Shown: positions 1 to 5,961, counted from the stretch's first letter. The stretch: 5,961 nt of DNA from a bacterium (GCA_022865845.1 JALHUC010000457.1:1-5961); one strand, 5' to 3'. Notes: generated from the letters alone by a model not told the origin. A program made the numbers and translations.

Positions 1-306
1 GATGCCGCCCAGGATGTCCGCACCGCGTCGGCTGTGTAGATGGATGATATCCGGAGTCTCCTTCCTGATGATGTCCAAAAGCCTGTGGATGAAAAGGAGG
101 TCCAGGTCGCCCCTCATGGGCACTGCGTGAAGCGTCTGAACGTTTTCCCTGGCCGCTTCGGCTATAGCGCTGCCGCTGGGACAGACCAGCACGCTCTCGA
201 CACCTTCCCGGTCAGCAAGGCCCCTCAAAAGGTAATGGACCTGAAGAGCGCCCCCGTAGAGGTTCATCCCCGTTTCCACATGAAGGATCTTCATGGCATC
301 CTTCAT
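1..306 (-). CDS. GT4-type glycosyltransferase, N-terminal part (cut by left window edge)
   Basis: The 102 codons present encode the first half of a GT-B N-terminal Rossmann domain. They start with a beta strand (KILHVETG, residues 6-13), followed by a glycine pair (G18-G19) of the kind found in the acceptor-side loop of GT4 enzymes, a helix (QVHYLLRGL), and a later PDIIHLHSRRG strand (85-95) that matches the 'PDIIHxH' segment of the family. The likely role is transfer of a sugar from a nucleotide donor to the LPS core or a related glycan at the cytoplasmic face; donor and acceptor cannot be told. The first ATG (306-304) overlaps the upstream gene's TGA as ATGA, with GGAG 5 nt before it, indicating translational coupling. 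A second in-frame ATG at 294 also has an AAGGA before it and gives the more family-like start MKILHVETG, so the true start is unresolved. The EX7E donor site lies outside the window. Confidence 0.82.
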   Translation of the reverse strand, partial: MKDAMKILHVETGMNLYGGALQVHYLLRGLADREGVESVLVCPSGSAIAEAARENVQTLHAVPMRGDLDLLFIHRLLDIIRKETPDIIHLHSRRGADILGGI

Positions 307-1337
307 TTTAACTCCAGTAAGGGTTTGGCAACTGAAAGAACCTCATCGGTAGATATCGCTTTCATGCAGGTGTAATCACCATCACAGGTGGGGCTTCTTC
401 GGCACGGAGAGCATTCCAGGGGGTGGTAGAGGACCGTGCCGGGCATCCCCTCGGTGTTCAGGTAGGGGCGGGTGGCTCCGAACAGGGCCACGGTGGGAAC
501 ACCCAAAGCAAACCCCATGTGTGTCAGACCGGTGTCCACACCGATGACTATTGCCGCCTGTTTCATGACAGCTGCGGCCTGCGGGAGTGTTGTTTCCCCG
601 GTCAGGTTCATCCGGCGCGGTCCATCCATTGGTAGTATCCGCTCAGATGCCAGTCTGTCCGCCGGCCCTCCCAGCAGGACAACAGCAAGGCCCATCTTGT
701 CTGTAAATACCTCCAGCAACTCTTTCCATCGCACTTCCAGCCAGTGTTTCTGGGGTCTGGTGGTAAAGGGACAGAGCACTGCATAGGGAGTAGTACCCGA
801 GGCAGATGCGAAACGGTGGCCGTATTCCATAACCTCTTCTGAAAGGGGCAAATCCATGCGGAAATCGCCCACTTCCAGGCCCATGGCCTCGGCCAGAAGC
901 AGATACTGGGAGCTGATTCTGTCGGAGGCACCACTCCGGTCGACGATCCGTGTCATGAGATGCTGGCTTCCCTCTTTGGATCCGATGCCAACTCTCTCCG
1001 GCGCACCGGTGAGGTAGGCCCACAGGCCGCTTTTGAAAAGGCCCTGGGCGTCCACAACCAGGTCGAAGTTCCTTTTCCTTAGATCTCTGACAAAGCCGAA
1101 AACCTCCTTTATGAGAGACCAATAACGCTTTTCACGAATAAATTTCCGCCACTTGTTTCTGGGCCAGACTATAACCTCGTCCAAGTCCGGGTTTGATTCC
1201 AGAAGTGACTTTGAGGTCTCCTCCACCAGCCAGGACAACCTGGATCCGGGCATGGATCTCCGAAAAGCCCCTATCAGAGGTGAGGCCATGACGATATCAC
1301 CGATGGCGCTCAGGCGTATGATCAGGACATTTTTCAT
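303..1337 (-). CDS. Glycosyltransferase family 9 (ADP-heptose:LPS heptosyltransferase-like)
   Basis: This 344-residue protein is full length for GT9 heptosyltransferases of the WaaC/WaaF/WaaQ group, which add heptose from ADP-heptose to the LPS inner core at the cytoplasmic face. The N-terminus carries the family signature RLSAIGDIVMASPL (residues 8-21). The C-terminal donor-binding signature is clear: D268-T-G-L-T-H273 followed by GFALGVPTVALFGATRP (to about 291). A cysteine cluster, C309-x2-C312-x5-C318-x5-C324, follows, as in many WaaF-type proteins. The open frame extends to 1397 through a GTG, but the GT9 domain begins at the ATG at 1337 and the GTG would lie inside the putative -10 box, so 1337 is preferred. 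No strong Shine-Dalgarno is visible. The gene's TGA overlaps the next GT4 start (ATGA), forming a two-gene or longer minus-strand operon. Which heptosyltransferase it is (I, II or III) cannot be decided from sequence alone. Confidence 0.88.
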   Translation of the reverse strand: MKNVLIIRLSAIGDIVMASPLIGAFRRSMPGSRLSWLVEETSKSLLESNPDLDEVIVWPRNKWRKFIREKRYWSLIKEVFGFVRDLRKRNFDLVVDAQGLFKSGLWAYLTGAPERVGIGSKEGSQHLMTRIVDRSGASDRISSQYLLLAEAMGLEVGDFRMDLPLSEEVMEYGHRFASASGTTPYAVLCPFTTRPQKHWLEVRWKELLEVFTDKMGLAVVLLGGPADRLASERILPMDGPRRMNLTGETTLPQAAAVMKQAAIVIGVDTGLTHMGFALGVPTVALFGATRPYLNTEGMPGTVLYHPLECSPCRRSPTCDGDYTCMKAISTDEVLSVAKPLLELK

Positions 1338-1383
1338 TATCGTATTTTTCGTTTCGTAACCCAGGTGTAGTTTAATGGAGCAT

Positions 1384-1412
1384 ATTATAAGGCTCACAAA
1401 GGCGTCACTAAA
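1384..1412 (-). promoter_or_regulatory. Putative sigma70 promoter for the GT9 gene
   Basis: On the minus strand a perfect TATAAT (1389-1384) sits 17 bp downstream of TTTAGT (1412-1407), which matches TTGACA at only three of six positions. The predicted start of transcription would leave a leader of about 40 nt before the ATG at 1337. The -35 box directly abuts the stop codon of the decayed GT4 gene. This fits the intact GT9-GT4 pair being expressed independently of the relic, but the weak -35 keeps this tentative. Confidence 0.42.
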
Positions 1413-1851
1413 TTAAAGGCATTGAGATACTTTTTCCAAAATACGGTCCACCTGGGTTTCCCAGCCGAGCTCCTCGATGGCGCGTTATTTTTGCGTATTC
1501 CCTCTCATGTTCGAACTTTACCGGGTTAGATAGGATACTGTCCAGCAGGTAGGTGAGGTATTCCACGTCCCAGGGTTTGATGAGGATCCCGGATCGGCCG
1601 TCTTTAATAACGTCTGGTATCCTGACGGTATCGGCACCGATAATAATTTTCGCCATGGCGGACGCTTCAATGAGGATGATGACGACCCCCTCCACGTTGG
1701 AGTCCATGAAAACGGTGAGGTCCAGCCTGTCGGCAACGACAGCCTTCAGACCGTTCGCACCCATACACCGGGCGGTCCAGTAGGCCATGTTCTGGATGCC
1801 CCCGCCGTTGGACGAGGCGTTAGCATGGATAATAAGATGAATTCGGTACAT
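1413..1851 (-). pseudogene. Decayed GT4 glycosyltransferase (large internal deletion plus C-terminal frameshift)
   Basis: The frame opens at 1851 with a GT4-like N-terminus (MYRIHLIIHANASSNGGGIQ, a strand followed by a glycine-rich loop). Near residue 40 it jumps directly to the C-terminal donor domain. That part holds the E54-x7-E62 motif, IPDVIKDGRSG (78-88) and a helix up to about residue 120. A normal GT4 enzyme is roughly 350-400 residues, so more than 200 residues of the middle are missing. After codon 121 (AAA at 1491-1489) the frame is lost: the expected family ending (AIEELGWETQVDRILEKV, then a TAA at 1415-1413) reads in another frame from 1481. Several usually conserved positions are also altered: AMAK for AMGK, the Pro after that Lys replaced by Ile, and VR for the GG before IP. 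The N-terminal start has AAGGA only 3 nt away. The best reading is a dead former member of the minus-strand glycosyltransferase cluster. An alternative is that a short 147-residue product is still made, but it would lack most of both domains. Confidence 0.72.
1727..1742. repeat. Perfect 6-bp hairpin at the inferred GT4 deletion point
   Basis: CTGTCG (1727-1732) and CGACAG (1737-1742) are perfect inverted copies around a 4-nt GCAA loop. The hairpin lies in codons 37-42 of the decayed glycosyltransferase, where the protein passes from N-terminal-domain to C-terminal-domain sequence. It may be a trace of the deletion event or a coincidence. Confidence 0.4.
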
Positions 1852-2170
1852 GAATCCTTGGGTTTCGATAGCTTATCCTCCGCTAACTTTTGTTGTCTAT
1901 TTAAACAGGTAACGGGTTTACTAGTGAACCTGCGGCTGATATTGTCAGGAATCAGAACCGTGCTTTTTTTTGGCACCGGCAGCCAGATTTTCGTCATCTG
2001 TGCTTAAGGTTATTTTGTAGTTTACATGACCTTGGCGCGGTTTCAACGAGTTTCATTAAGCATATGTCTCATTATTTTAGTACAGTTTGCTGTCATCGAA
2101 TAGTGGACTTGTATAGTAGAAAGATCGTCAGTCCGGTTCCGGAAGTACTAATTGAGATGCATCATGCCTT
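1852..2170. other. Non-coding divergent spacer, A+T-richer than flanking genes
   Basis: No credible gene is seen here on either strand. The segment 2041-2100 has 19 G+C of 60, against 39 of 60 in a sample of the rfaE1 gene (3001-3060). It contains a T8 run (1964-1971) flanked by GTGC/GCAC, which is not a terminator because the Ts form the loop, and a perfect palindrome at 2132-2143. The upstream control of the former GT4 gene presumably lay here, but I see no clear promoter facing it. Confidence 0.55.
2132..2143. repeat. Short palindrome TCCGG-TT-CCGGA, possible operator
   Basis: The five-base arms are perfect inverted copies with a 2-nt centre, 27 bp upstream of the -35 box of the plus-strand promoter. 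The position would suit an activator or repressor dimer. An outer pair, TAGTGGACTT (2101-2110) and AAGTACTA (2143-2150), is also roughly inverted. No known regulator motif is recognised, so function is conjecture. Confidence 0.3.
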
Positions 2171-2199
2171 TTTACAACAACGAGTGGCTAAACTATAAT
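2171..2199 (+). promoter_or_regulatory. Sigma70-type promoter for the methyltransferase-rfaE1-kdsB-pyrG operon
   Basis: TTTACA (2171-2176, five of six matches to TTGACA) and a perfect TATAAT (2194-2199) are separated by the ideal 17 bp. Transcription would start near 2206, giving a leader of about 75 nt before the UUG at 2280. This is the best promoter in the window and points into the plus-strand operon. No extended -10 TG is present. Confidence 0.7.
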
Positions 2200-2285
2200 T
2201 CAAGTATCAGGATTTGTAACCAGGGTGCTAAGATTCGCCATCTTTCGGGAGGCGAAAACAATAAGGCTGGTATCATACTTTGAAT
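2198..2285 (+). promoter_or_regulatory. Structured leader: UUCG-capped hairpin with possible nested outer helices
   Basis: The core is a hairpin at 2234-2256: TTCGCC pairs with GGCGAA, then after a bulged A a further 3 bp (one a G-U wobble) lead to a TTCG tetraloop. Outside it, ACCAG (2219-2223) can pair with CTGGT (2267-2271), leaving a symmetric 10 x 10 internal loop. TTCAAGTAT (2199-2207) can pair with ATACTTTGAA (2275-2284) with one bulged T. The outer 3' arm includes the UUG start codon (2280-2282). GTATCAG (2204-2210) can alternatively pair with CTGGTAT (2267-2273), so mutually exclusive folds exist. No U-run follows, so it is not a terminator. The outer 5' arm overlaps the -10 box and may not be transcribed from that promoter. 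It matches no riboswitch class that I recognise. Confidence 0.35.
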
Positions 2286-2825
2286 AAGCTGCATTATTGG
2301 GTGAAACAATACCGCACAAAGCTCTCCGGGCTTCTTGGAATTTTGTTCTTGATCTTTGCGGAACCCACCTTGAGTAGCCTGACAATTAGTCTTGTTCTGA
2401 TCGTGGCTGGAGAAGCCATACGGATCTGGTCGTCAGGTAACATTCACAAGAATGAGCGCCTCACGACGGACGGCCCTTACAGCCTGACGCGGAACCCACT
2501 TTATGTGGGCAGCTTTGTACTGGGCACGGGGTTCGTCGTCGCCATGAACGTCTTTTGGCTGGCAGTGGTGTTCCTGACATTCTTCGTCACGATTTACTGG
2601 TTCACCATCAGGTGGGAAGAAAAAAAGCTCAAAGGTGTTTTTCCAATAGAGTGGGAGGAATACAGGAAGGGTGTGCCCCGGTTCCTCCCGTTTCTAAGGA
2701 TTCCGAGTTACAGGAGGGGAGAGTTCCATTGGTCCCAGGTCTCCAGGAACAAGGAACTTTTGAACGCATCGGTTGTTGTGGTCGTTTATGCAATTTTATG
2801 GGGCAAGGCCCTGTTGATGGGGTAA
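2280..2825 (+). CDS. Isoprenylcysteine carboxyl methyltransferase (ICMT)-like membrane protein
   Basis: This 181-residue integral membrane protein belongs to the ICMT/phospholipid-methyltransferase-like superfamily, which uses S-adenosylmethionine at the membrane. The diagnostic C-terminal half is present: D64-GPYSLTRNPLYVGS (64-78), a hydrophobic hairpin (about 79-110), then R111-WEEKKLKGVF with E126-E-Y128 and the VPRFLPFL motif (132-139). Hydrophobic stretches at about 15-50 provide the earlier membrane spans, and an extra C-terminal one (about 162-180) lies beyond the usual catalytic core. The start is TTG at 2280, since the frame is closed by TAA at 2262 and no ATG occurs before codon 89. 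A GTG at 2301 is the alternative. Ribosome-binding signal is poor (AAGG 13 nt away). It heads the operon, 38 bp before rfaE1. Bacterial members mostly have unknown substrates, and prenylated CAAX proteins are not expected here; a lipid or envelope substrate is inference from context. Confidence 0.86.
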   Translation: MNKLHYWVKQYRTKLSGLLGILFLIFAEPTLSSLTISLVLIVAGEAIRIWSSGNIHKNERLTTDGPYSLTRNPLYVGSFVLGTGFVVAMNVFWLAVVFLTFFVTIYWFTIRWEEKKLKGVFPIEWEEYRKGVPRFLPFLRIPSYRRGEFHWSQVSRNKELLNASVVVVVYAILWGKALLMG

Positions 2826-2863
2826 CTGTATCCTGGACCGTAGCCGAAAGAGGATGACGATAA

Positions 2864-3865
2864 ATGACAAATATGATTGAAAGAGGCGACGAACTTTTAG
2901 CAAAACTGAAAGGCAACAAGGTCCTCGTCATAGGTGACCTGATGATCGACGAATACATCTGGGGTGGAGTGACCAGGGTCTCCCCTGAAGCTCCTGTGCC
3001 CATCGTAGGGGTCACCAGCGAAACACTGCGGCTCGGCGGAGCCGCCAACGTGGCTCACAATATCCTCTCCCTGGGAGGTCAGGTTGAAGTGTGCGGTGTG
3101 CTGGGTGATGACCAGATGGGGAGATGGATGAGAAGCGATCTGAAGAAAAAGAATATCGGCGTCCGCGGTATCGTCACCAGCACCGGACGACCCACCACAG
3201 TGAAGACACGGGTCATCGCCCACGACCAGCAGGTGGTGCGGGTGGATAAGGAGGTTACGACGCCTCTGGACCGCGCCGATGAGGAGGTTATCCTAGGGTC
3301 TGCCGAATCGTTCCTGGGTGAATGTGGGTGCGTTGTTGTTAGCGACTACGCCAAGGGCGTGATAACCCCCACGCTCATGCGCGGACTTGTGGATCTGGCC
3401 AAAAAATATTCAGTCCCTGTAGCAGTCGACCCCAAGATCAACCAGTTCTCCATCTACAAGGGGGTGACCGTTCTGACACCGAACCTCTTTGAGGCTGCAG
3501 CAGGAGCAGGGCTGGTCATTGACAGTATGGAAGCCCTTGTGGAGGCAGGGCACCGCATTATCAGAAAGCTGGGGTGTGCATACCTGATCATAACAAGGGG
3601 TGATCAGGGAATGACTCTCTTTTCAGGGAGGAAGGATTATTCACATATCGAGGCCTACAGCAGGCAGGTCTACGACGTTACCGGTGCTGGCGACACTGTT
3701 ATATCAACCCTCTCACTCGCCCTGGCTTCAGGTCTGTCCATGGAAGAGGGAGCCTATCTCGCCAATGTGGCGGCGGGGGTGGTTGTGGGTGAGGTCGGGA
3801 CAGTTCCCATATCGACGGAGCAGATGCGCCTTCGATTCAGGGACCTGGCCAGGCTGTCCTCCTGA
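2864..3865 (+). CDS. rfaE1: D-glycero-beta-D-manno-heptose-7-phosphate kinase (stand-alone HldE domain I)
   Basis: This PfkB/ribokinase-fold enzyme phosphorylates heptose 7-phosphate at C1 with ATP, giving the bisphosphate on the way to ADP-heptose for the LPS inner core; it acts in the cytosol. Visible signatures are GDLMIDEYIWG (24-34) followed by SPEAPVP (40-46), LGGAANVAHN (57-66), VDPK (188-191), TPNLFE (205-210), TRGDQG (244-249) and the anion hole/catalytic motif DVTGAGDT with D277 as general base. At 333 residues it contains only the kinase domain, unlike the fused E. coli HldE of about 477 residues, so the adenylyltransferase (rfaE2/hldC) must be encoded elsewhere. The ATG at 2864 follows AAGAGGA with 9 nt spacing; an in-frame ATG at 2873 is less well placed. 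It lies mid-operon, 8 bp before kdsB. Confidence 0.94.
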   Translation: MTNMIERGDELLAKLKGNKVLVIGDLMIDEYIWGGVTRVSPEAPVPIVGVTSETLRLGGAANVAHNILSLGGQVEVCGVLGDDQMGRWMRSDLKKKNIGVRGIVTSTGRPTTVKTRVIAHDQQVVRVDKEVTTPLDRADEEVILGSAESFLGECGCVVVSDYAKGVITPTLMRGLVDLAKKYSVPVAVDPKINQFSIYKGVTVLTPNLFEAAAGAGLVIDSMEALVEAGHRIIRKLGCAYLIITRGDQGMTLFSGRKDYSHIEAYSRQVYDVTGAGDTVISTLSLALASGLSMEEGAYLANVAAGVVVGEVGTVPISTEQMRLRFRDLARLSS

Positions 3866-3873
3866 GTGTCGTT

Positions 3874-4650
3874 TTGAAAGCAGTTGTCGTCATACCTGCA
3901 CGGTACGCTTCGACGAGGTTCCCGGGGAAACCTTTGGCCCAGCTGTTGGGGAAACCGCTGATCGAGCATGTTTATTCAAGAGCCTGTGAAGCCAAGACCG
4001 TTGACAGGGTGATTGTCGCCACCGACGACAGGCGGATACTTGAGGTTGTCAGGGGGTTCGGAGGTGATTGTGTCATGACCGGGACCGGTCACAGGAGCGG
4101 TTCGGACAGACTGGGAGAGGTGGCAGGCAGTCTGGATGCCGATGTTATCGTCAATGTTCAGGGGGATGAACCGCTCATCGATCCGGCAGTGATCGATGGA
4201 GTGATCCAGGTCCATGGAAGGGTGCATCCTCCCGATATTGCAACGGTGGCCGTGTCTCTGGACGCGGAATCTGATTATACCGACAGGAATGTCGTCAAAG
4301 TTGTGACGGGTAAGGATGGATATGCGCTTTATTTTTCCCGATCGGCTATTCCCTATGGGTGGCAGGCGGGTTCGGATGAAGCCTTGAGACATATAGGTAT
4401 TTATGCATACAGCAGGGCGGCCCTTCAGGACTTCGTGTCCTTACCAGCGGGGAAACTGGAGCAGATGGAGGACCTGGAACAGTTGAGGGCGCTTGAGAAC
4501 GGGATGAGCATTCTCGTTGTAAAGGTTGATGAGTTCAACGGGATAGGAGTGGACACGCCGGAGGATCTTTTGAAAGTGGAGGATATGATGAAGAAGATGA
4601 AAGCGAAGGCGGAGGATCCCGCTCCCGGTGCAGGGGAGGATGCCCCATGA
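3874..4650 (+). CDS. kdsB: 3-deoxy-manno-octulosonate cytidylyltransferase (CMP-Kdo synthetase)
   Basis: The enzyme activates Kdo with CTP to CMP-Kdo and pyrophosphate, the donor for Kdo transfer to lipid A. It is cytosolic. The 258 residues compare well with about 248 in E. coli. Motifs are the nucleotide-binding start [15 protein letters not shown] (7-21, with R10 and K19), ATDD, H73-RSGSDR (73-79), NVQGDEPLI with the metal ligand D98, [27 protein letters not shown] and VDTPEDL with the second metal ligand D227. The C-terminal tail of about 20 residues is Lys-rich, then acidic and Pro/Gly-rich, and is extra to the core. The start is TTG at 3874, the only start that aligns with the family N-terminus. 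No good Shine-Dalgarno precedes it, so coupling to the rfaE1 stop 8 bp upstream is likely. Its own TGA overlaps the pyrG start. Confidence 0.95.
   Translation: MKAVVVIPARYASTRFPGKPLAQLLGKPLIEHVYSRACEAKTVDRVIVATDDRRILEVVRGFGGDCVMTGTGHRSGSDRLGEVAGSLDADVIVNVQGDEPLIDPAVIDGVIQVHGRVHPPDIATVAVSLDAESDYTDRNVVKVVTGKDGYALYFSRSAIPYGWQAGSDEALRHIGIYAYSRAALQDFVSLPAGKLEQMEDLEQLRALENGMSILVVKVDEFNGIGVDTPEDLLKVEDMMKKMKAKAEDPAPGAGEDAP
4632..4640 (+). promoter_or_regulatory. Strong Shine-Dalgarno for pyrG inside the kdsB 3' end
   Basis: AGGGGAGGA lies 6 nt before the pyrG ATG (4647-4649), within the last codons of kdsB. It settles the pyrG start and suggests that pyrG is translated more efficiently than kdsB, which has a TTG start and no clear ribosome-binding site. 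Confidence 0.75.
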
Positions 4651-5961
4651 AGCCCAAATATATCTTCGTGACGGGTGGTGTTGTGTCTTCTCTGGGAAAA
4701 GGACTGGCCTCAGCCGCCATTGGCGCTCTCATGGAATCGCGAGGCTTGACAGTTACACTTCAGAAAATGGACCCGTATATTAACGTTGATCCGGGGACCA
4801 TGAGCCCCTATCAGCACGGTGAGGTCTTCGTCACCGAGGATGGAGCAGAAACCGACCTGGATCTCGGGCACTATGAACGGTTCACCCATGCCCCCATGTC
4901 CAGGAGAAGCAACTTTACCACCGGAAGGGTCTACGATTCGGTCATCAACAAGGAGAGACAGGGCGAATACCTCGGGGGGACGGTCCAGGTAATTCCACAT
5001 ATCACGGACGAGATAAAAGCAAGGATATGCCTAGCTGCAGGTGATGTGGACCTCCTCATCTGCGAGGTAGGGGGAACGGTTGGGGACATCGAAAGCCTTC
5101 CGTTTTTAGAGGCCATCCGGCAGTTCAAGACCGATGTCGGGAGGGATAACGTGATCTACATCCACCTTACACTGGTTCCTTATATAAAAACGGCGGGAGA
5201 GCTCAAGACAAAACCCACCCAGCACTCTGTGCAGAAACTTCGGGAGATCGGTATCCAGCCTGACATACTGTTGTGTCGTACGGACAGGGCACTGGATCAG
5301 GATATCAAGAATAAAATATCCCTTTTTTGTAACGTGACGCCCGAGGCGGTGATCACTGCAAGGGATGTGGACAGCATCTACGAGGTCCCTCTTGCATATC
5401 ACGAGGAAGGGCTGGACCAGCAGATCATAGAGCACCTTCGCATGTGGACGCGCACACCGGACCTGTCTGTCTGGAACAATATCGTCAAGAAGGCGCAAAA
5501 CCCGAAGGGTGAGGTCGTCATCGCCGTTGTGGGTAAGTACGTGAGTCTGGTCGAATCCTATAAGAGCCTGAACGAAGCCCTGATCCACGGCGGTATGGCC
5601 AACAGAGCCAGCGTTGTCCTGAGGTTCGTCGATAGCGAAGAGCTGGAAAAAAGGGAGCCTTCAGAGCTTCTCGGCGATGTGGATGGTATCCTGGTTCCAG
5701 GTGGATTCGGTCATCGGGGAACGGAAGGAAAGATCAAGGCCGCCTGCTATGCCCGGGAGAACAAGGTCCCTTTTTTCGGGATCTGTCTGGGGATGCAGCT
5801 GGCAGTGGTTGAGTTCGCACGGTCCGTGGCCGGACTGGAAAAGGCCAACAGTTCCGAATTCGACGAAAATACCCCACATCCTGTCATCGACCTTCTTCCG
5901 GAGCAGAGAGACATCGTCGACAAGGGTGGAACCATGCGGCTGGGGGCATACCCGTGCAATC
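4647..5961 (+). CDS. pyrG: CTP synthase (cut by right window edge)
   Basis: CTP synthase makes CTP from UTP, ATP and glutamine in the cytosol; it is the last step of de novo pyrimidine nucleotide synthesis. The first 438 of an expected ~540-550 residues are present. The synthetase domain shows the ATP-binding loop [10 protein letters not shown] (10-19), [11 protein letters not shown] (40-50), [18 protein letters not shown] (57-74) and E140[10 protein letters not shown]. The glutaminase (class I GATase) domain shows the oxyanion-loop segment GGFGHRG (352-358) and FFGICLGMQ with the nucleophile C380, equivalent to C379 of E. coli. The His-Glu partners of the triad lie beyond the window. The ATG overlaps the kdsB stop as ATGA. 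Next to kdsB, it supplies the CTP that CMP-Kdo synthesis uses; kdsB-pyrG-kdsA adjacency is common in Gram-negative bacteria, so kdsA may follow. Confidence 0.97.
   Translation, partial: MKPKYIFVTGGVVSSLGKGLASAAIGALMESRGLTVTLQKMDPYINVDPGTMSPYQHGEVFVTEDGAETDLDLGHYERFTHAPMSRRSNFTTGRVYDSVINKERQGEYLGGTVQVIPHITDEIKARICLAAGDVDLLICEVGGTVGDIESLPFLEAIRQFKTDVGRDNVIYIHLTLVPYIKTAGELKTKPTQHSVQKLREIGIQPDILLCRTDRALDQDIKNKISLFCNVTPEAVITARDVDSIYEVPLAYHEEGLDQQIIEHLRMWTRTPDLSVWNNIVKKAQNPKGEVVIAVVGKYVSLVESYKSLNEALIHGGMANRASVVLRFVDSEELEKREPSELLGDVDGILVPGGFGHRGTEGKIKAACYARENKVPFFGICLGMQLAVVEFARSVAGLEKANSSEFDENTPHPVIDLLPEQRDIVDKGGTMRLGAYPCN

Noticed and set aside
40..375. 111-residue plus-strand open frame at the left edge
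   Set aside because: It is antisense to the GT4 N-terminus and the end of GT9, both of which have clear family motifs.
1960..1976. GTGC - T8 - GCAC considered as an intrinsic terminator
   Set aside because: The T-run is in the loop, not after the stem, and the stem is only 4 bp.
1971..1986. TGGCAC considered as a sigma54 -24 element
   Set aside because: No TTGC-like -12 element occurs at the required distance (the GC pair is at the wrong spacing).
1746..1997. 83-residue minus-strand open frame upstream of and overlapping the GT4 relic
   Set aside because: Its second half is the GT4 relic read out of frame, its first half shows no domain or hydrophobic pattern, and no clear ribosome-binding site precedes it.
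2096..2119. TATAGT considered as a second plus-strand -10 box
   Set aside because: The nearest -35-like hexamer is poor and at 19 bp spacing, and a much better promoter lies about 80 bp downstream.
2234..2256. Leader hairpin considered as a terminator/attenuator
   Set aside because: It is followed by AAAACAATAAGG rather than a U-run.
2198..2285. Leader considered as a known riboswitch (c-di-GMP, fluoride, purine, FMN, TPP) or an integron attC site
   Set aside because: The conserved cores of those classes, as I recall them, are not present, and the RYYYAAC/GTTRRRY ends of attC are missing.
5106..5588. 160-residue minus-strand open frame opposite pyrG
   Set aside because: It lies wholly antisense to a strongly conserved CTP synthase and its residues show no family features; it is a codon-bias shadow.
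1..5961. CRISPR array, insertion sequence, tRNA, toxin-antitoxin or defence genes
   Set aside because: No direct-repeat array, transposase, terminal inverted repeats, cloverleaf or defence-type domains were seen on either strand.

Overview
The window reads as a lipopolysaccharide inner-core / Kdo biosynthesis locus from a Gram-negative bacterium. Kdo activation (kdsB), a heptose-phosphate kinase (rfaE1) and a GT9 heptosyltransferase-type enzyme all point to an LPS outer membrane. The stand-alone heptose kinase and the rfaE1-kdsB-pyrG order suggest a deltaproteobacterial (Desulfobacterota-like) lineage, but that placement is inference from gene style and order, not proof.

Layout. Positions 1-1851 are read on the minus strand. 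From upstream to downstream they hold a decayed GT4 glycosyltransferase (1413-1851), an intact GT9 heptosyltransferase-family gene (303-1337), and the N-terminal 102 codons of a second GT4 glycosyltransferase that runs off the left edge (1-306). The last two overlap by an ATGA. Positions 1852-2279 are a non-coding, A+T-richer divergent spacer. It carries a good sigma70-type promoter (TTTACA-17-TATAAT), a small perfect palindrome and a UUCG-capped hairpin just before the first plus-strand gene. Positions 2280-5961 are a tight plus-strand operon: an ICMT-like integral membrane methyltransferase, rfaE1 (heptose-7-phosphate kinase), kdsB (CMP-Kdo synthetase) and pyrG (CTP synthase, cut by the right edge). 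The gaps are 38 bp, 8 bp and a 4-bp overlap.

How the genes work together. RfaE1 feeds ADP-heptose synthesis. PyrG makes the CTP that KdsB uses to activate Kdo. The minus-strand GT9 and GT4 enzymes would use activated sugars to extend the core. The ICMT-like methyltransferase is the one gene whose role in the locus is unclear.

Most of the window is ordinary, well-conserved housekeeping. The parts worth a second look are the decayed GT4 gene with a hairpin at its apparent deletion point, the structured leader overlapping the promoter and the UUG start of the methyltransferase, and the methyltransferase itself. I found no sign of a defence system, mobile element, CRISPR array or RNA gene.
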